64,000 nucleotides of DNA from an uncultured Aquimarina sp. (GTDB taxonomy: Bacteria > Bacteroidota > Bacteroidia > Flavobacteriales > Flavobacteriaceae). The notes beneath the pieces are model-generated. The model was not told the origin of the DNA and ran no database searches. It worked only from the letters and a program-made list of their open reading frames with translations. Made by a program: the position numbers and the translations under genes. Below, one piece after another: positions 1 through 7,494 of the stretch. Numbering within the stretch: the first letter of the stretch is position 1; each line of letters opens with the position of its first letter. Where the stretch lies: contig CANLEM010000003.1 in NCBI GenBank assembly GCA_947489685.1, positions 620,001-684,000 on the forward strand, in the 5' to 3' direction.

Positions 1-117
1 GTGATGATCTAAATTATGTTTTCTAAGAAATATGCTTTCTATGGTTATAATCTCAATACCTTCAATTGTATTTGACTCATCAGATTCAAAATGTATGTAT
101 GGTATTTCTTTAGACAT
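1..117 (-). CDS. N-terminal fragment of a regulator-like protein, possibly AraC family
   Basis: An open frame runs from an ATG at 117 off the left edge, giving 39 residues that begin MSKEIPYIHFES and end IFLRKHNLDHH. There is no stop before the edge. The opening (short acidic start, then a beta-strand-like stretch leading to a His-rich segment) resembles the N-terminal cupin arm of Bacteroidota AraC-type regulators, where a PHRHxFY-like segment usually follows. That reading is a guess from a short fragment; the helix-turn-helix part lies outside the window. It could be any small soluble protein. It lies on the same strand as the LytTR gene, 66 bp downstream of that gene's stop codon. Confidence 0.45.
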   Translation of the reverse strand, partial: MSKEIPYIHFESDESNTIEGIEIITIESIFLRKHNLDHH

Positions 118-183
118 CCTGCACAAAATAATTAAAGTACAACTTAAATATATAAATAATCACCAGTAATGCTGAAGCACTTA

Positions 184-900
184 TCATTGATTAAAATTAG
201 AAATTCTATCTAGAACGTCCTTTCTATATGATTTTCCTATAGGTAGTTTAACTTCATTTTGCAGGATAATTTGGTTTCCATCAATCAATTTAAGGTGCTC
301 AAAATTAATTACAAACGACTTATGAATTCGTAAAAAAGAATCAGGGATTTTATTTATGAAATCAGTTAATGTTTGCGGTGTTAGCAACATTGCATCGGCA
401 TATATTTTTATATAATTACCATAAGCTTCAATATGAGATATATCCTTAAAATCGAGTTTTACGATTTTTTTATCGCTTTTAATAAAAATTGATTTTACAA
501 CCTCTTTTTCCTCAAGTATAACACTTTCCTTACGCGTTGCATCAGTATTTTGTTGCACTTTTAAAACTGCTTGCAAAAAACGCTCTAAAGAAAATGGTTT
601 TAATAAGTAGTCCGTAACAGATAATGCAAATCCCTCTACGGCATATTCTGGATAAGCAGTGGTAATAATTACATTAGGTTTGTTTTGTAATGTTTTTAAT
701 AAACTTAAACCAGATAATTTTGGCATGTTGATATCCAAAAACAATATATCGATAGACTGCTTTTGCAATATTTCCATCACCTCAAAAGCATTTTTACATG
801 AAGCCACTAACTCCAGATTTGGGATAGATTGAATATAATTTTCTAGGATCTGACGAGCAATCGGCTCATCATCGGCTATAATACATTGTAATATACTCAT
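184..900 (-). CDS. LytTR-family response regulator
   Basis: A 238-residue cytoplasmic two-component response regulator. Residues 1-125 form a receiver domain with the acidic pair D10-D11, the likely phosphoacceptor D56 in FLDIN, and the conserved Lys in LLKPF. Residues from about 135 to the end form a LytTR DNA-binding domain, recognisable from IEAYGNYIKIY and the closing LPIGKSYRKDVLDRI. It starts 1 bp after the stop of the histidine kinase gene, so the two are one transcription unit and very probably partners. LytTR regulators usually bind direct repeats upstream of nearby transport or peptide genes. The divergent ABC transporter operon is the obvious candidate target, which is an inference from position. 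Confidence 0.93.
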   Translation of the reverse strand: MSILQCIIADDEPIARQILENYIQSIPNLELVASCKNAFEVMEILQKQSIDILFLDINMPKLSGLSLLKTLQNKPNVIITTAYPEYAVEGFALSVTDYLLKPFSLERFLQAVLKVQQNTDATRKESVILEEKEVVKSIFIKSDKKIVKLDFKDISHIEAYGNYIKIYADAMLLTPQTLTDFINKIPDSFLRIHKSFVINFEHLKLIDGNQIILQNEVKLPIGKSYRKDVLDRISNFNQ

Positions 901-901
901 G

Positions 902-1879
902 TTATAAATCTAGGGTTAATTCTACACTATACATAAGGTTATTTTTATCAATTTGTAATTCATATTTTTCTGGATACATAAGATCTAATCGTTTTCTAGC
1001 ATTTTGTAATCCAATTCCGCTTTTTCCTTTTTCCAGATTTTCTTCTCCCAAATTTGTTTCGGCTATTGTGTTTTCACATGTAAACATGATTTTCTCATTG
1101 GCCTCTTGTATAGAAACAAAAACTTTACTTTTTTTATTAGGACTATCGCTCAAATGTTTAAAAGCATTTTCGACAAATACTATAAACAACATGGGTGCAA
1201 TTTTTTTTGAAGATAGATTTCCTGTTTGTATAAATTGAATATCGGTTTGGTCCTCTAGTCGTATTTTCTCCAAAGAAATATAGTTTTCTAAATACGTGAT
1301 TTCTTTTTCTAAAGGAACAAATGTCTCTTTTGTCTCATAAAGGCTATACCGCAATAAATCCGAGAGTTTTAACATTAGGCTCGGGAGCTTATCAGATTTT
1401 ACAACAGACAACCCATACAAATTATTAAGAGTATTAAATAGGAAATGTGGATTGAGTTGGGCTTTCAATAATTTCAGTTCTGCATTCTTTTCTTCCTGTC
1501 TTCTAATAAAACTATCTCTGGATAATTTTAAGGCAGTACCAAATAGTAGAATCAGTAGTATTCCTCCAAATACATTAAGGATCATCTCCCATCTGAAATT
1601 ATTAAAAAAATTACTTAATAATAGTACTCCCAAAAAAGTAAAGGCTGCAGCATTTATGCAAAATAAAAAAACTCCTTTTGTTCGTTGATTTTTAAAAAAC
1701 AACGGAAGTACCTTGAGGTTGCTTATATATATAGGAGGAATTATAAATGCTATAATGGCCAGAGCAGTAATCAATTTATTTTCTGCCTGAATGACCATTG
1801 TAAAAATTAATAGTACAAAAATCCAGATACCAATATTTTGTACCAATTTGTTATCTATCCAAGAATCTAGTTTTGACAT
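902..1879 (-). CDS. LytS/YehU-type sensor histidine kinase
   Basis: A 325-residue inner-membrane histidine kinase of the His_kinase (PF06580) type. About four hydrophobic segments occupy residues 17-120 with no large extracytoplasmic domain, so any signal is probably sensed in or at the membrane. The phosphoacceptor box is LNPHFLFNTLNN with H145. The ATP-binding part shows an N box (FVENAFKH) and a glycine box (GKSGIGLQNARKRL). Typical HATPase boxes are reduced, as is normal for this family. The gene is co-transcribed with the LytTR regulator 1 bp downstream and diverges from the peptide/ABC operon at 2100-4820. The signal is unknown. Confidence 0.92.
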   Translation of the reverse strand: MSKLDSWIDNKLVQNIGIWIFVLLIFTMVIQAENKLITALAIIAFIIPPIYISNLKVLPLFFKNQRTKGVFLFCINAAAFTFLGVLLLSNFFNNFRWEMILNVFGGILLILLFGTALKLSRDSFIRRQEEKNAELKLLKAQLNPHFLFNTLNNLYGLSVVKSDKLPSLMLKLSDLLRYSLYETKETFVPLEKEITYLENYISLEKIRLEDQTDIQFIQTGNLSSKKIAPMLFIVFVENAFKHLSDSPNKKSKVFVSIQEANEKIMFTCENTIAETNLGEENLEKGKSGIGLQNARKRLDLMYPEKYELQIDKNNLMYSVELTLDL

Positions 1880-1902
1880 TTATATATAATTAAATAAAGG
1901 TT

Positions 1903-1910
1903 CAAAGATA
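1903..1910 (-). promoter_or_regulatory. Bacteroidota -7 box for the histidine kinase operon
   Basis: Read on the minus strand, this is TATCTTTG, a match to TAnnTTTG, 24 bp upstream of the kinase ATG. No convincing TTTG -33 element stands at the right spacing, so the call rests on the -7 box and position alone. Confidence 0.35.
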
Positions 1911-2036
1911 TATTTTGCTATCCATAACTCTACTTTTTAATGATGAAAGATAAGTGTTCGTGTTCAAACGGATGTGTTTTCATGATTACAGAACTATTTA
2001 CCAATATCACTAATTCTACCCTATTGATCATTCTTT

Positions 2037-2068
2037 TTTGAATACAGCATATTTATAAAAGACTTTTG
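2037..2068 (+). promoter_or_regulatory. Probable promoter of the peptide/ABC operon
   Basis: TTTG (2037-2040), a 20 bp spacer, and GACTTTTG (2061-2068), a near match to TAnnTTTG with one mismatch at the first T. It lies 31 bp before the ATG at 2100 and points into the peptide/ABC operon. Just upstream, 1954-1965 is the tandem hexamer GTGTTCGTGTTC, a possible regulator site in the shared divergent region. Both calls are from pattern and position only. Confidence 0.35.
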
Positions 2069-2099
2069 AGGTATTCAAAACCATAAAAACATTTTACAA

Positions 2100-2243
2100 A
2101 TGAAACTACTCGTGATATTAATTACCATGTTAAGCTGTTTGATTCAAGAGAATATAGCAACACTATATGAAACAAACACAAAATCGAATATTGAATGTGT
2201 ACAAAAAGTAGATACAATTCTGGGCTCTCAAAAAATCACATAA
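2100..2243 (+). CDS. Small secreted or lipoprotein-like peptide, 47 aa
   Basis: A short ORF not usually called by gene finders. It starts MKLLVILITMLSCLIQ, a hydrophobic N-terminus with a lipobox-like MLSC ending at Cys13, and continues with a polar 30-residue tail containing one more Cys. It sits between a candidate promoter and the ABC ATPase gene, 36 bp before that start, in the same orientation. If translated it could be a tiny lipoprotein or an exported peptide belonging to the transporter operon. I do not recognise a family, and a chance ORF in an untranslated leader cannot be ruled out. Confidence 0.4.
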   Translation: MKLLVILITMLSCLIQENIATLYETNTKSNIECVQKVDTILGSQKIT

Positions 2244-2279
2244 TCAATTAAAGAAATTGTTTAAACAAAACCAATACAG

Positions 2280-3143
2280 ATGAAATTAGAAATTCAAAAC
2301 GTATCCAAAAAGTACCAAAGAAATACATACGGATTAAAAGATTTTTCGATCACTATAGAAAAAGGGATTTTGGGTCTATTAGGCCCGAATGGGGCAGGAA
2401 AATCTACTTTATTAAAGATGATAGCTACAGTAAATAAACCTACCCAAGGCATCATCAGTCTGAACAAAAATAACATCGCCAAAGATGCCAATTACATGCG
2501 AAAACAACTAGGGTTTTTACCGCAAGATTTTGGAGTCTACCCTAATTTGAATGCCTATGAGTTTTTGGAATATATGGCGGCAATGAAAGGAATTGGAGGA
2601 TCTAATTTAAAATCGAGAATACATCAGTTATTAAATGGATTAAATCTTATTGACGCCGCCAAGAAACCTATAGGCACTTATTCTGGAGGTATGAAACAAC
2701 GTATAGGTATTGCTCAAGTCTTACTTAATGACCCTAAAATCATAATATTTGATGAGCCTACTGTAGGGTTAGATCCCGAGGAACGCGTACGTTTTCGAAG
2801 CCTAATTTCGGATTTGGCAAATGACTGTATTGTTATTTTATCATCACATATCGTATCAGACATAGATACCATAGCGGATCAAGTGGCAGTAATGAAGAAT
2901 GGAACCCTTATAACCAACGGTAATCAAGATTATATTATTAATACTGTAAGCAGTAAAGTGTATGAAACTACAATCAAAAAAGACGATCTAGTCTCTTTTA
3001 AATTAAAAAATCTGGTGGTAAGTACTTCTAGAAAAAATGAAAACCTTCAGGTACGATATATCACCGAATCACCAACTTCTAATTCGGTTCAACAAATCGC
3101 CACATTAGAAGATGCCTATTTATACTTAACAAAAAACAACTAA
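2280..3143 (+). CDS. ABC transporter ATP-binding protein
   Basis: A 287-residue cytoplasmic ATPase of an ABC-2 type exporter. Walker A is GPNGAGKS at residues 35-42, the signature is YSGGMKQR near 134-141, Walker B is IIIFDEP near 155-161, and the H-loop is in SSHIVSD. A C-terminal extension of about 70 residues follows the nucleotide-binding domain, as in multidrug or bacteriocin-immunity type ATPases. The downstream permease gene and the intervening 39-residue membrane peptide complete the likely transporter. The divergent LytTR two-component pair is the probable regulator. The substrate cannot be inferred from sequence. Confidence 0.93.
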   Translation: MKLEIQNVSKKYQRNTYGLKDFSITIEKGILGLLGPNGAGKSTLLKMIATVNKPTQGIISLNKNNIAKDANYMRKQLGFLPQDFGVYPNLNAYEFLEYMAAMKGIGGSNLKSRIHQLLNGLNLIDAAKKPIGTYSGGMKQRIGIAQVLLNDPKIIIFDEPTVGLDPEERVRFRSLISDLANDCIVILSSHIVSDIDTIADQVAVMKNGTLITNGNQDYIINTVSSKVYETTIKKDDLVSFKLKNLVVSTSRKNENLQVRYITESPTSNSVQQIATLEDAYLYLTKNN

Positions 3144-3145
3144 AC

Positions 3146-3265
3146 ATGAAAAAGTCATCAAACAACAAAATCATTCTAAAACTATCAATAGTTGCAATAA
3201 TACTAATCATCACCATATTAGCCTTTCTCGGAAAAGTGCATATCGGAGTTTATGATGCTCACTAA
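3146..3265 (+). CDS. 39-aa single-pass membrane peptide in the ABC operon
   Basis: A small ORF beginning MKKSSNNKIILKL, with one strongly hydrophobic segment (roughly residues 9-28) and a short polar end HIGVYDAH. It begins 2 bp after the ATPase stop codon and its end overlaps the first possible start of the permease gene (ATG at 3252) by 14 bp. This is the arrangement expected for translational coupling. The basic N-terminus and single hydrophobic helix fit an inner-membrane peptide, perhaps an accessory subunit of the transporter. No family is recognised. Its tight placement argues for a real gene, though its size makes certainty impossible. Confidence 0.55.
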   Translation: MKKSSNNKIILKLSIVAIILIITILAFLGKVHIGVYDAH

Positions 3266-3278
3266 TACCAACATAATT

Positions 3279-4820
3279 ATGAAATCTTTTGTAACCATTA
3301 TAAAACTTGATTATTTACAACGAACCCGAAGTTATTCGTTTTTGATTACGCTCTGTGCAAGTTTGGCTATAGCATATACTTTTGTACCAGAGCCAAATGC
3401 TAATTATTCTACTATTAGAATTGCAGATTATGTCGGTGTTTACAATTCGGCCTGGTTTGGTTATGTAACGGCCATAATGACCAGTATATTTTTATCATTA
3501 ATTGGTTTTTATCTCATTAACGGCAACATCAAAACAGATATTGATAATCGTGTTGGGCACATTATAGCCGCTACAAGAATTCGTAATCTTTCTTACTTAT
3601 TATCAAAAGTGTTAAGTAATTTCATGCTTCTTTTAAGCATCGTAGGTGTTGTATTTGTAATGAGCATTATACTCTTCTTTTTATATAATGCTGGTTATTC
3701 TTTTGAGATCATTCATTTTATAAAACCTTATATTTTTATTACGCTTCCGGCCATATTTTTTATTGCTGTTATTGCCGTTGTCTTTGAAGTACTTTTTGAA
3801 AAGTATACCACACTTCAAAACATATTGTTTTTCTTTTTGTTTTCTTTTTTGGTGTTATTTTCTTCAAAGAATGAAAATCAATTTTTATTCGATGTCTTCG
3901 GAAATAAAGTAGTAATACAGCAGATGGAAGAACAAGTAAAAAACATCACCAAATCTGATGAGACCAAAAGTTTATCCATTGGTTATGTCCTTGGCAATGT
4001 AAAAAAAGCCAACACTTTTGAGTTTAATGGAGTTGATTTTTCTACATCTTTCATAATTAGCAGATTCATCTGGATCGGCCTAGGTTTAGGTTTTATAATA
4101 CTTTTAACTCCATTTTTTAATCGATTTAATAAAGAAAATAATAACACAAAAAAAGCTACAATAGCTCAAAAACCGCAAGGCGTAAAAGAAATAATGTTAT
4201 CAGTAATACCAAAAGTAACCGAAAACTACAGAATCTTACCACTATTAAAAACTGAATTCTTTTTACTATTTAGAAAAGGCAAAAAATGGTTGTGGATCAT
4301 AAATATAATTGGGATGTTATTACTAGCCGTATTGCCTCTAAAAATTGCGTATCAAATGGCACTTCCTATTATATGGTTCTTGCAAGTGCATCGTATATCA
4401 GACATTACAACCCGAGAGCTAACCCACAACATACATTATTTCACATGTACATCTTACAGGCCCATGACCAGATTATTAATATCAAAATTATGCAGTGCCA
4501 TACTGTTAGTATTGTTACTCGCCTCTCCTCTATTAATAAGGCTGAGTGTGTCTCTTGATTTTTTATCCATACTCACCATTGTATTAGGAGCTACTTTTAT
4601 AGTTATGATGGCCACTTGGTTTGGGCTTTTAACTCGGGGTAAGAAATTATTCGAAGTTCTGTTTTTTATGCTCACCTATACCAATATTAATGGCATCGCA
4701 TTTGTTGATTATTTTGGAGGTTATGAGCATCAAAAGTTTTACGTAGTACAACTTGCTCTTTTGGTAATCGTTGTAACTTGTAGTTGTTTTATCCTAAAGA
4801 AGTATCAATTAGAGAAATAA
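3279..4820 (+). CDS. ABC transporter permease, ABC-2 type
   Basis: A large integral membrane protein with about ten to twelve hydrophobic helices in two clusters (roughly residues 20-210 and 260-510 of the frame), separated by a polar stretch. I prefer the ATG at 3279 (MKSFVTIIKLDYLQRTRSY), which gives the usual basic cytoplasmic start of ABC-2 permeases. The frame is open from an ATG at 3252, which would overlap the small membrane peptide gene by 14 bp and add nine residues. It pairs with the ATPase encoded upstream. In relatives of this family the permease is often fused to an M1 aminopeptidase domain; no HExxH motif is present here, so this is the peptidase-free form. Confidence 0.85.
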   Translation: MKSFVTIIKLDYLQRTRSYSFLITLCASLAIAYTFVPEPNANYSTIRIADYVGVYNSAWFGYVTAIMTSIFLSLIGFYLINGNIKTDIDNRVGHIIAATRIRNLSYLLSKVLSNFMLLLSIVGVVFVMSIILFFLYNAGYSFEIIHFIKPYIFITLPAIFFIAVIAVVFEVLFEKYTTLQNILFFFLFSFLVLFSSKNENQFLFDVFGNKVVIQQMEEQVKNITKSDETKSLSIGYVLGNVKKANTFEFNGVDFSTSFIISRFIWIGLGLGFIILLTPFFNRFNKENNNTKKATIAQKPQGVKEIMLSVIPKVTENYRILPLLKTEFFLLFRKGKKWLWIINIIGMLLLAVLPLKIAYQMALPIIWFLQVHRISDITTRELTHNIHYFTCTSYRPMTRLLISKLCSAILLVLLLASPLLIRLSVSLDFLSILTIVLGATFIVMMATWFGLLTRGKKLFEVLFFMLTYTNINGIAFVDYFGGYEHQKFYVVQLALLVIVVTCSCFILKKYQLEK

Positions 4821-4896
4821 ATTCGTTTTACCTATAAACTAAGTACACTTTATACTTAGATTTTATCAAACACATTAAAATATTGAGAATAATTAA

Positions 4897-4932
4897 AATT
4901 GGGCCTTAAACGATAGTCGTTAAGGCCTAATT
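4897..4932. terminator. Bidirectional terminator between convergent genes
   Basis: GGCCTTAA (4902-4909) and TTAAGGCC (4920-4927) form an inverted repeat flanked by A-rich sequence on the left and T-rich sequence on the right. It lies between the convergent ABC permease and sigma-cassette genes and can serve both. Confidence 0.7.
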
Positions 4933-4937
4933 TATTT

Positions 4938-5258
4938 CTAACCAATACTCTTTTTTTGATTTTCATTCAATCGCATAATGTGATTAATCCCAAATAAAAG
5001 TGCAGCTGTTATAATTACAAATACTGGTGTTTTAGGGATATTAGTAGCAACACCAAATGTTACATCCTTAAAAAGAAGGAATGATATAACCATTACCAAA
5101 AGCATACAAATCATCAAAACTGTTTTAAAAGACCACCAAAATGATGGTTGTCTCATCTTTTGTTTGGCTTCAATGCTATGCATTAGATTGTTTAAAAAAT
5201 CATCTGATGTTTCTATCGCGCTTTTCTGAATGATTTTTTTTAATTGCTCTTCTTTCAT
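4938..5258 (-). CDS. Small membrane protein, putative anti-sigma partner
   Basis: A 106-residue protein with a polar N-terminal half (MKEEQLKKIIQKSAIETSDDFLNNLMHSIE) and two hydrophobic helices at about residues 45-63 and 72-92. It overlaps the end of the ECF sigma factor gene by 4 bp (ATGA), so it is translationally coupled to it. A soluble N-terminal helix region plus membrane segments next to an ECF sigma factor is the usual layout of an anti-sigma factor in Bacteroidota. No zinc-binding HxxxCxxC motif is visible, so that role is inferred from position. It is the last gene of the four-gene minus-strand unit. Confidence 0.75.
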   Translation of the reverse strand: MKEEQLKKIIQKSAIETSDDFLNNLMHSIEAKQKMRQPSFWWSFKTVLMICMLLVMVISFLLFKDVTFGVATNIPKTPVFVIITAALLFGINHIMRLNENQKKSIG

Positions 5259-5827
5259 AATAAATGTTTTAAATCTTTTCCGAGTAATTGTTTCAAATGA
5301 AAACCTATATGCTCTCTTCCTCTATGTAAATCTACTTTTATTTTTGAAGGTTTGAAGGATGTAATATCTTCTATTTCTTTAATACTTAATTCGCACAAAT
5401 AAAAAAGCCTTAATAGCAAGGCTTCATCAGGGCGAAGCTTTTGTAATGCCAAATTAATGTACTTCTTTTGGTCTTGTTCCCCCATCAAATCCTTGTTTTC
5501 TGAAGTGATATTATAGGTGTCGTCAAGAGCATCAACAGATATATTATGTTTTTGCTTTTTTAACTCATTATAACTAGTGTTGACCACAATTCTATATAAC
5601 CAGGTAGAAAATGATGCTTTAAATTTAAAGGTATGTAACTTACGATACACTTTTATAAAAACATCTTGCAAAACATCTTCGGCAATAGCCACATCTTTCA
5701 AAATAGACTGTGCAAGCGAAAGTGATACATCTTTGTGCTTGTAAACAAGTTGTCTAAAAGCAGTTGCATCACCCTCGTTGATCTTGCGGATTAATTCATA
5801 ATCCTCTTTTGCTTGATTACTTTTCAA
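5255..5827 (-). CDS. ECF RNA polymerase sigma factor
   Basis: A 190-residue sigma-70 family factor of the ECF group, with region 2 (IAEDVLQDVFIKVYRKL and FSTWLYRIVVN, about residues 45-95) and region 4 (LRPDEALLLRLFYLCELSIKE, about 130-180) and no region 1 or 3. It redirects RNA polymerase core to a specific set of promoters. The gene overlaps the DUF6249 gene by 11 bp upstream and the small membrane protein gene by 4 bp downstream. Its regulon is unknown. The cassette may be autoregulated, as is common for ECF factors. Confidence 0.93.
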   Translation of the reverse strand: MKSNQAKEDYELIRKINEGDATAFRQLVYKHKDVSLSLAQSILKDVAIAEDVLQDVFIKVYRKLHTFKFKASFSTWLYRIVVNTSYNELKKQKHNISVDALDDTYNITSENKDLMGEQDQKKYINLALQKLRPDEALLLRLFYLCELSIKEIEDITSFKPSKIKVDLHRGREHIGFHLKQLLGKDLKHLL

Positions 5828-6146
5828 GTTTTTTTCTTATAAAATGTGCAACCACCAATCCTGCAGCTCCAAAGATCAAAATGGTTCCCCAAACCAGTAA
5901 ATCCATTGTGTCTTCGGTTAATTGCATAGTGGTAAAGATTGAAGAAACGAGTAATCCTATTCCTAGTCCAAATACGATACAACCAATGTCCAAATACTTA
6001 AATTTATTTACTCCCTGTTCCAGATACATCCCTTTTTCGATCATGGCTTTTTTTGTTAGATAGGTATATCTGGCGATAATAAATACTATGAGTATTATTG
6101 CCAATCCCATAATACCAAATACTAATATTTCGTTTAATTCTTTCAT
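5817..6146 (-). CDS. DUF6249-type membrane protein
   Basis: A 109-residue membrane protein with three hydrophobic segments (about residues 7-27, 50-70 and 82-102). After the first helix it carries the basic element TKKAMIEKGM, typical of the DUF6249 family that accompanies ECF sigma genes in Flavobacteriia. Its last 11 bp overlap the sigma factor gene. The molecular role of the family is not known. Conserved linkage suggests it belongs to the sigma/anti-sigma signalling unit. Confidence 0.75.
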   Translation of the reverse strand: MKELNEILVFGIMGLAIILIVFIIARYTYLTKKAMIEKGMYLEQGVNKFKYLDIGCIVFGLGIGLLVSSIFTTMQLTEDTMDLLVWGTILIFGAAGLVVAHFIRKKLEK

Positions 6147-6157
6147 GTTTTTATGTT

Positions 6158-7285
6158 TTAAAAGTGTTCTCCAATTAGTTTTTCAAGTCTATTAAGTAAA
6201 GGAAATAAATTATTTGAATTTCCGAAGATTACAAATCCATATTTTTGATCAGGAATAAACATTGTATATGCCTGAAAGTCATGATTATTTCCTGTATGCA
6301 AATGCATCAATCCATATGGTGTAGGTTTTTGGGCAAAACCTAGCCCCCAACCTGTTTGTCCCGTTTCTTTTAGTAATTTACTATCAGGCTTAAAGTGGTT
6401 GTGCTCCTTTAGCATTTCATCACGGGTGGATTCTTTTATATTTTTGGGGTTCATCATCTCGATCAAAAATAAAGCATAGTCCTGAGCATCACTTTGTAGA
6501 CTATATCCAGGGCCGACTTTCTTGTCTCTATGAATCTCCATATTCATTTTACCATCCATATGACCTCTAGAGGCATGTTGTTCTAATACAGCATTCCATG
6601 TATAAAAGGTTCTATCCATTCCAATAGGATGAGCAGTTTTTTTAAGAAATAAAGTATCTAATTTACTTCCCCATCCTATTCCTAATTTGGTCCCTAGCGC
6701 AGCACCAAGATGTTGGTATGCTTCTCCTGAGTATGAAAAATCAGTTCCTGGTGTAAATGCCATTTTAATTGGTTTTCCTTTTACCCAATTTGGTATTCCC
6801 GTTCCATGAGATAATATTATTCTTGGAGTAAGTGTTTTGTAATCCTCTAATGAATTTGGATCAATCGCTTGTTTGATACCTTCTGCACCTATAGCCATTT
6901 CTAAATACGGAAATATGGGTTTATCGAGGTCAAGCTCTCCATTTTCTACCATTTTCATTACGAAATAAGCAAATAAAGGTTTGGAGAGTGAAGCTCCTTC
7001 AAAAATAGTCTCATGGGTTACTGGAGCTTGGGTTTTAATATTTTTAACGCCAAAAGTATTGTAATAAGCAATTTTATAATCATTAACAATGGCTATAGAA
7101 AGCCCTGGAATTTGCAGGGAATCCATTGTTTTTTTGATTAATGTATTCAATATTGATGTTGAAACCTTACTTCCGTTAGGAACGGTGATATATTCTGTTT
7201 TATTTTGACTAAAACCAGTTTCTGAAATACACATAGTAAACATGACCATGCATAATTTTATAAATGTTGTTTTTAATTGATTCAT
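6158..7285 (-). CDS. Exported serine hydrolase, class C beta-lactamase-like
   Basis: A 375-residue beta-lactamase/transpeptidase-fold hydrolase. An N-terminal signal peptide (residues 1-26) sends it to the periplasm. The nucleophile motif is S99-L-S-K102, the Tyr motif is Y185-S-G187 in place of the YxN of true class C enzymes, and an HTG triad stands near residue 331 in place of KTG. Such proteins are usually peptidases or esterases rather than antibiotic-resistance enzymes, and nothing here argues for resistance. It ends 11 bp before the DUF6249 gene and is probably the first gene of the sigma factor operon, linking that operon to the cell envelope. Confidence 0.88.
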   Translation of the reverse strand: MNQLKTTFIKLCMVMFTMCISETGFSQNKTEYITVPNGSKVSTSILNTLIKKTMDSLQIPGLSIAIVNDYKIAYYNTFGVKNIKTQAPVTHETIFEGASLSKPLFAYFVMKMVENGELDLDKPIFPYLEMAIGAEGIKQAIDPNSLEDYKTLTPRIILSHGTGIPNWVKGKPIKMAFTPGTDFSYSGEAYQHLGAALGTKLGIGWGSKLDTLFLKKTAHPIGMDRTFYTWNAVLEQHASRGHMDGKMNMEIHRDKKVGPGYSLQSDAQDYALFLIEMMNPKNIKESTRDEMLKEHNHFKPDSKLLKETGQTGWGLGFAQKPTPYGLMHLHTGNNHDFQAYTMFIPDQKYGFVIFGNSNNLFPLLNRLEKLIGEHF

Positions 7286-7321
7286 CCTTTCAAATTTTAA
7301 TGTGATTAAACATATTTTTTT

Positions 7322-7331
7322 GAGCGCTCAC
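7322..7331. promoter_or_regulatory. Perfect 10-bp palindrome upstream of the serine hydrolase operon
   Basis: TGAGCGCTCA is a perfect palindrome and stands out by its GC core in a very AT-rich 208-bp gap between divergent genes. It is 37 bp before the hydrolase start. It could be an operator half of a dimeric regulator, but there is no second copy, so the call is tentative. Confidence 0.25.
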
Positions 7332-7494
7332 ATAAATTTGACAAAGTCATTTAAAAAAAGGTTACAAAATAATTTCATGAAATATCAAACAAGCATATAA
7401 ACCACTAATAAAAGGATACTCAAAATGCTTAAGCAATAAATTTAGAAAGTATTGGTTATCAATATATAGAATATGATTTTTAAATATAGATGTT

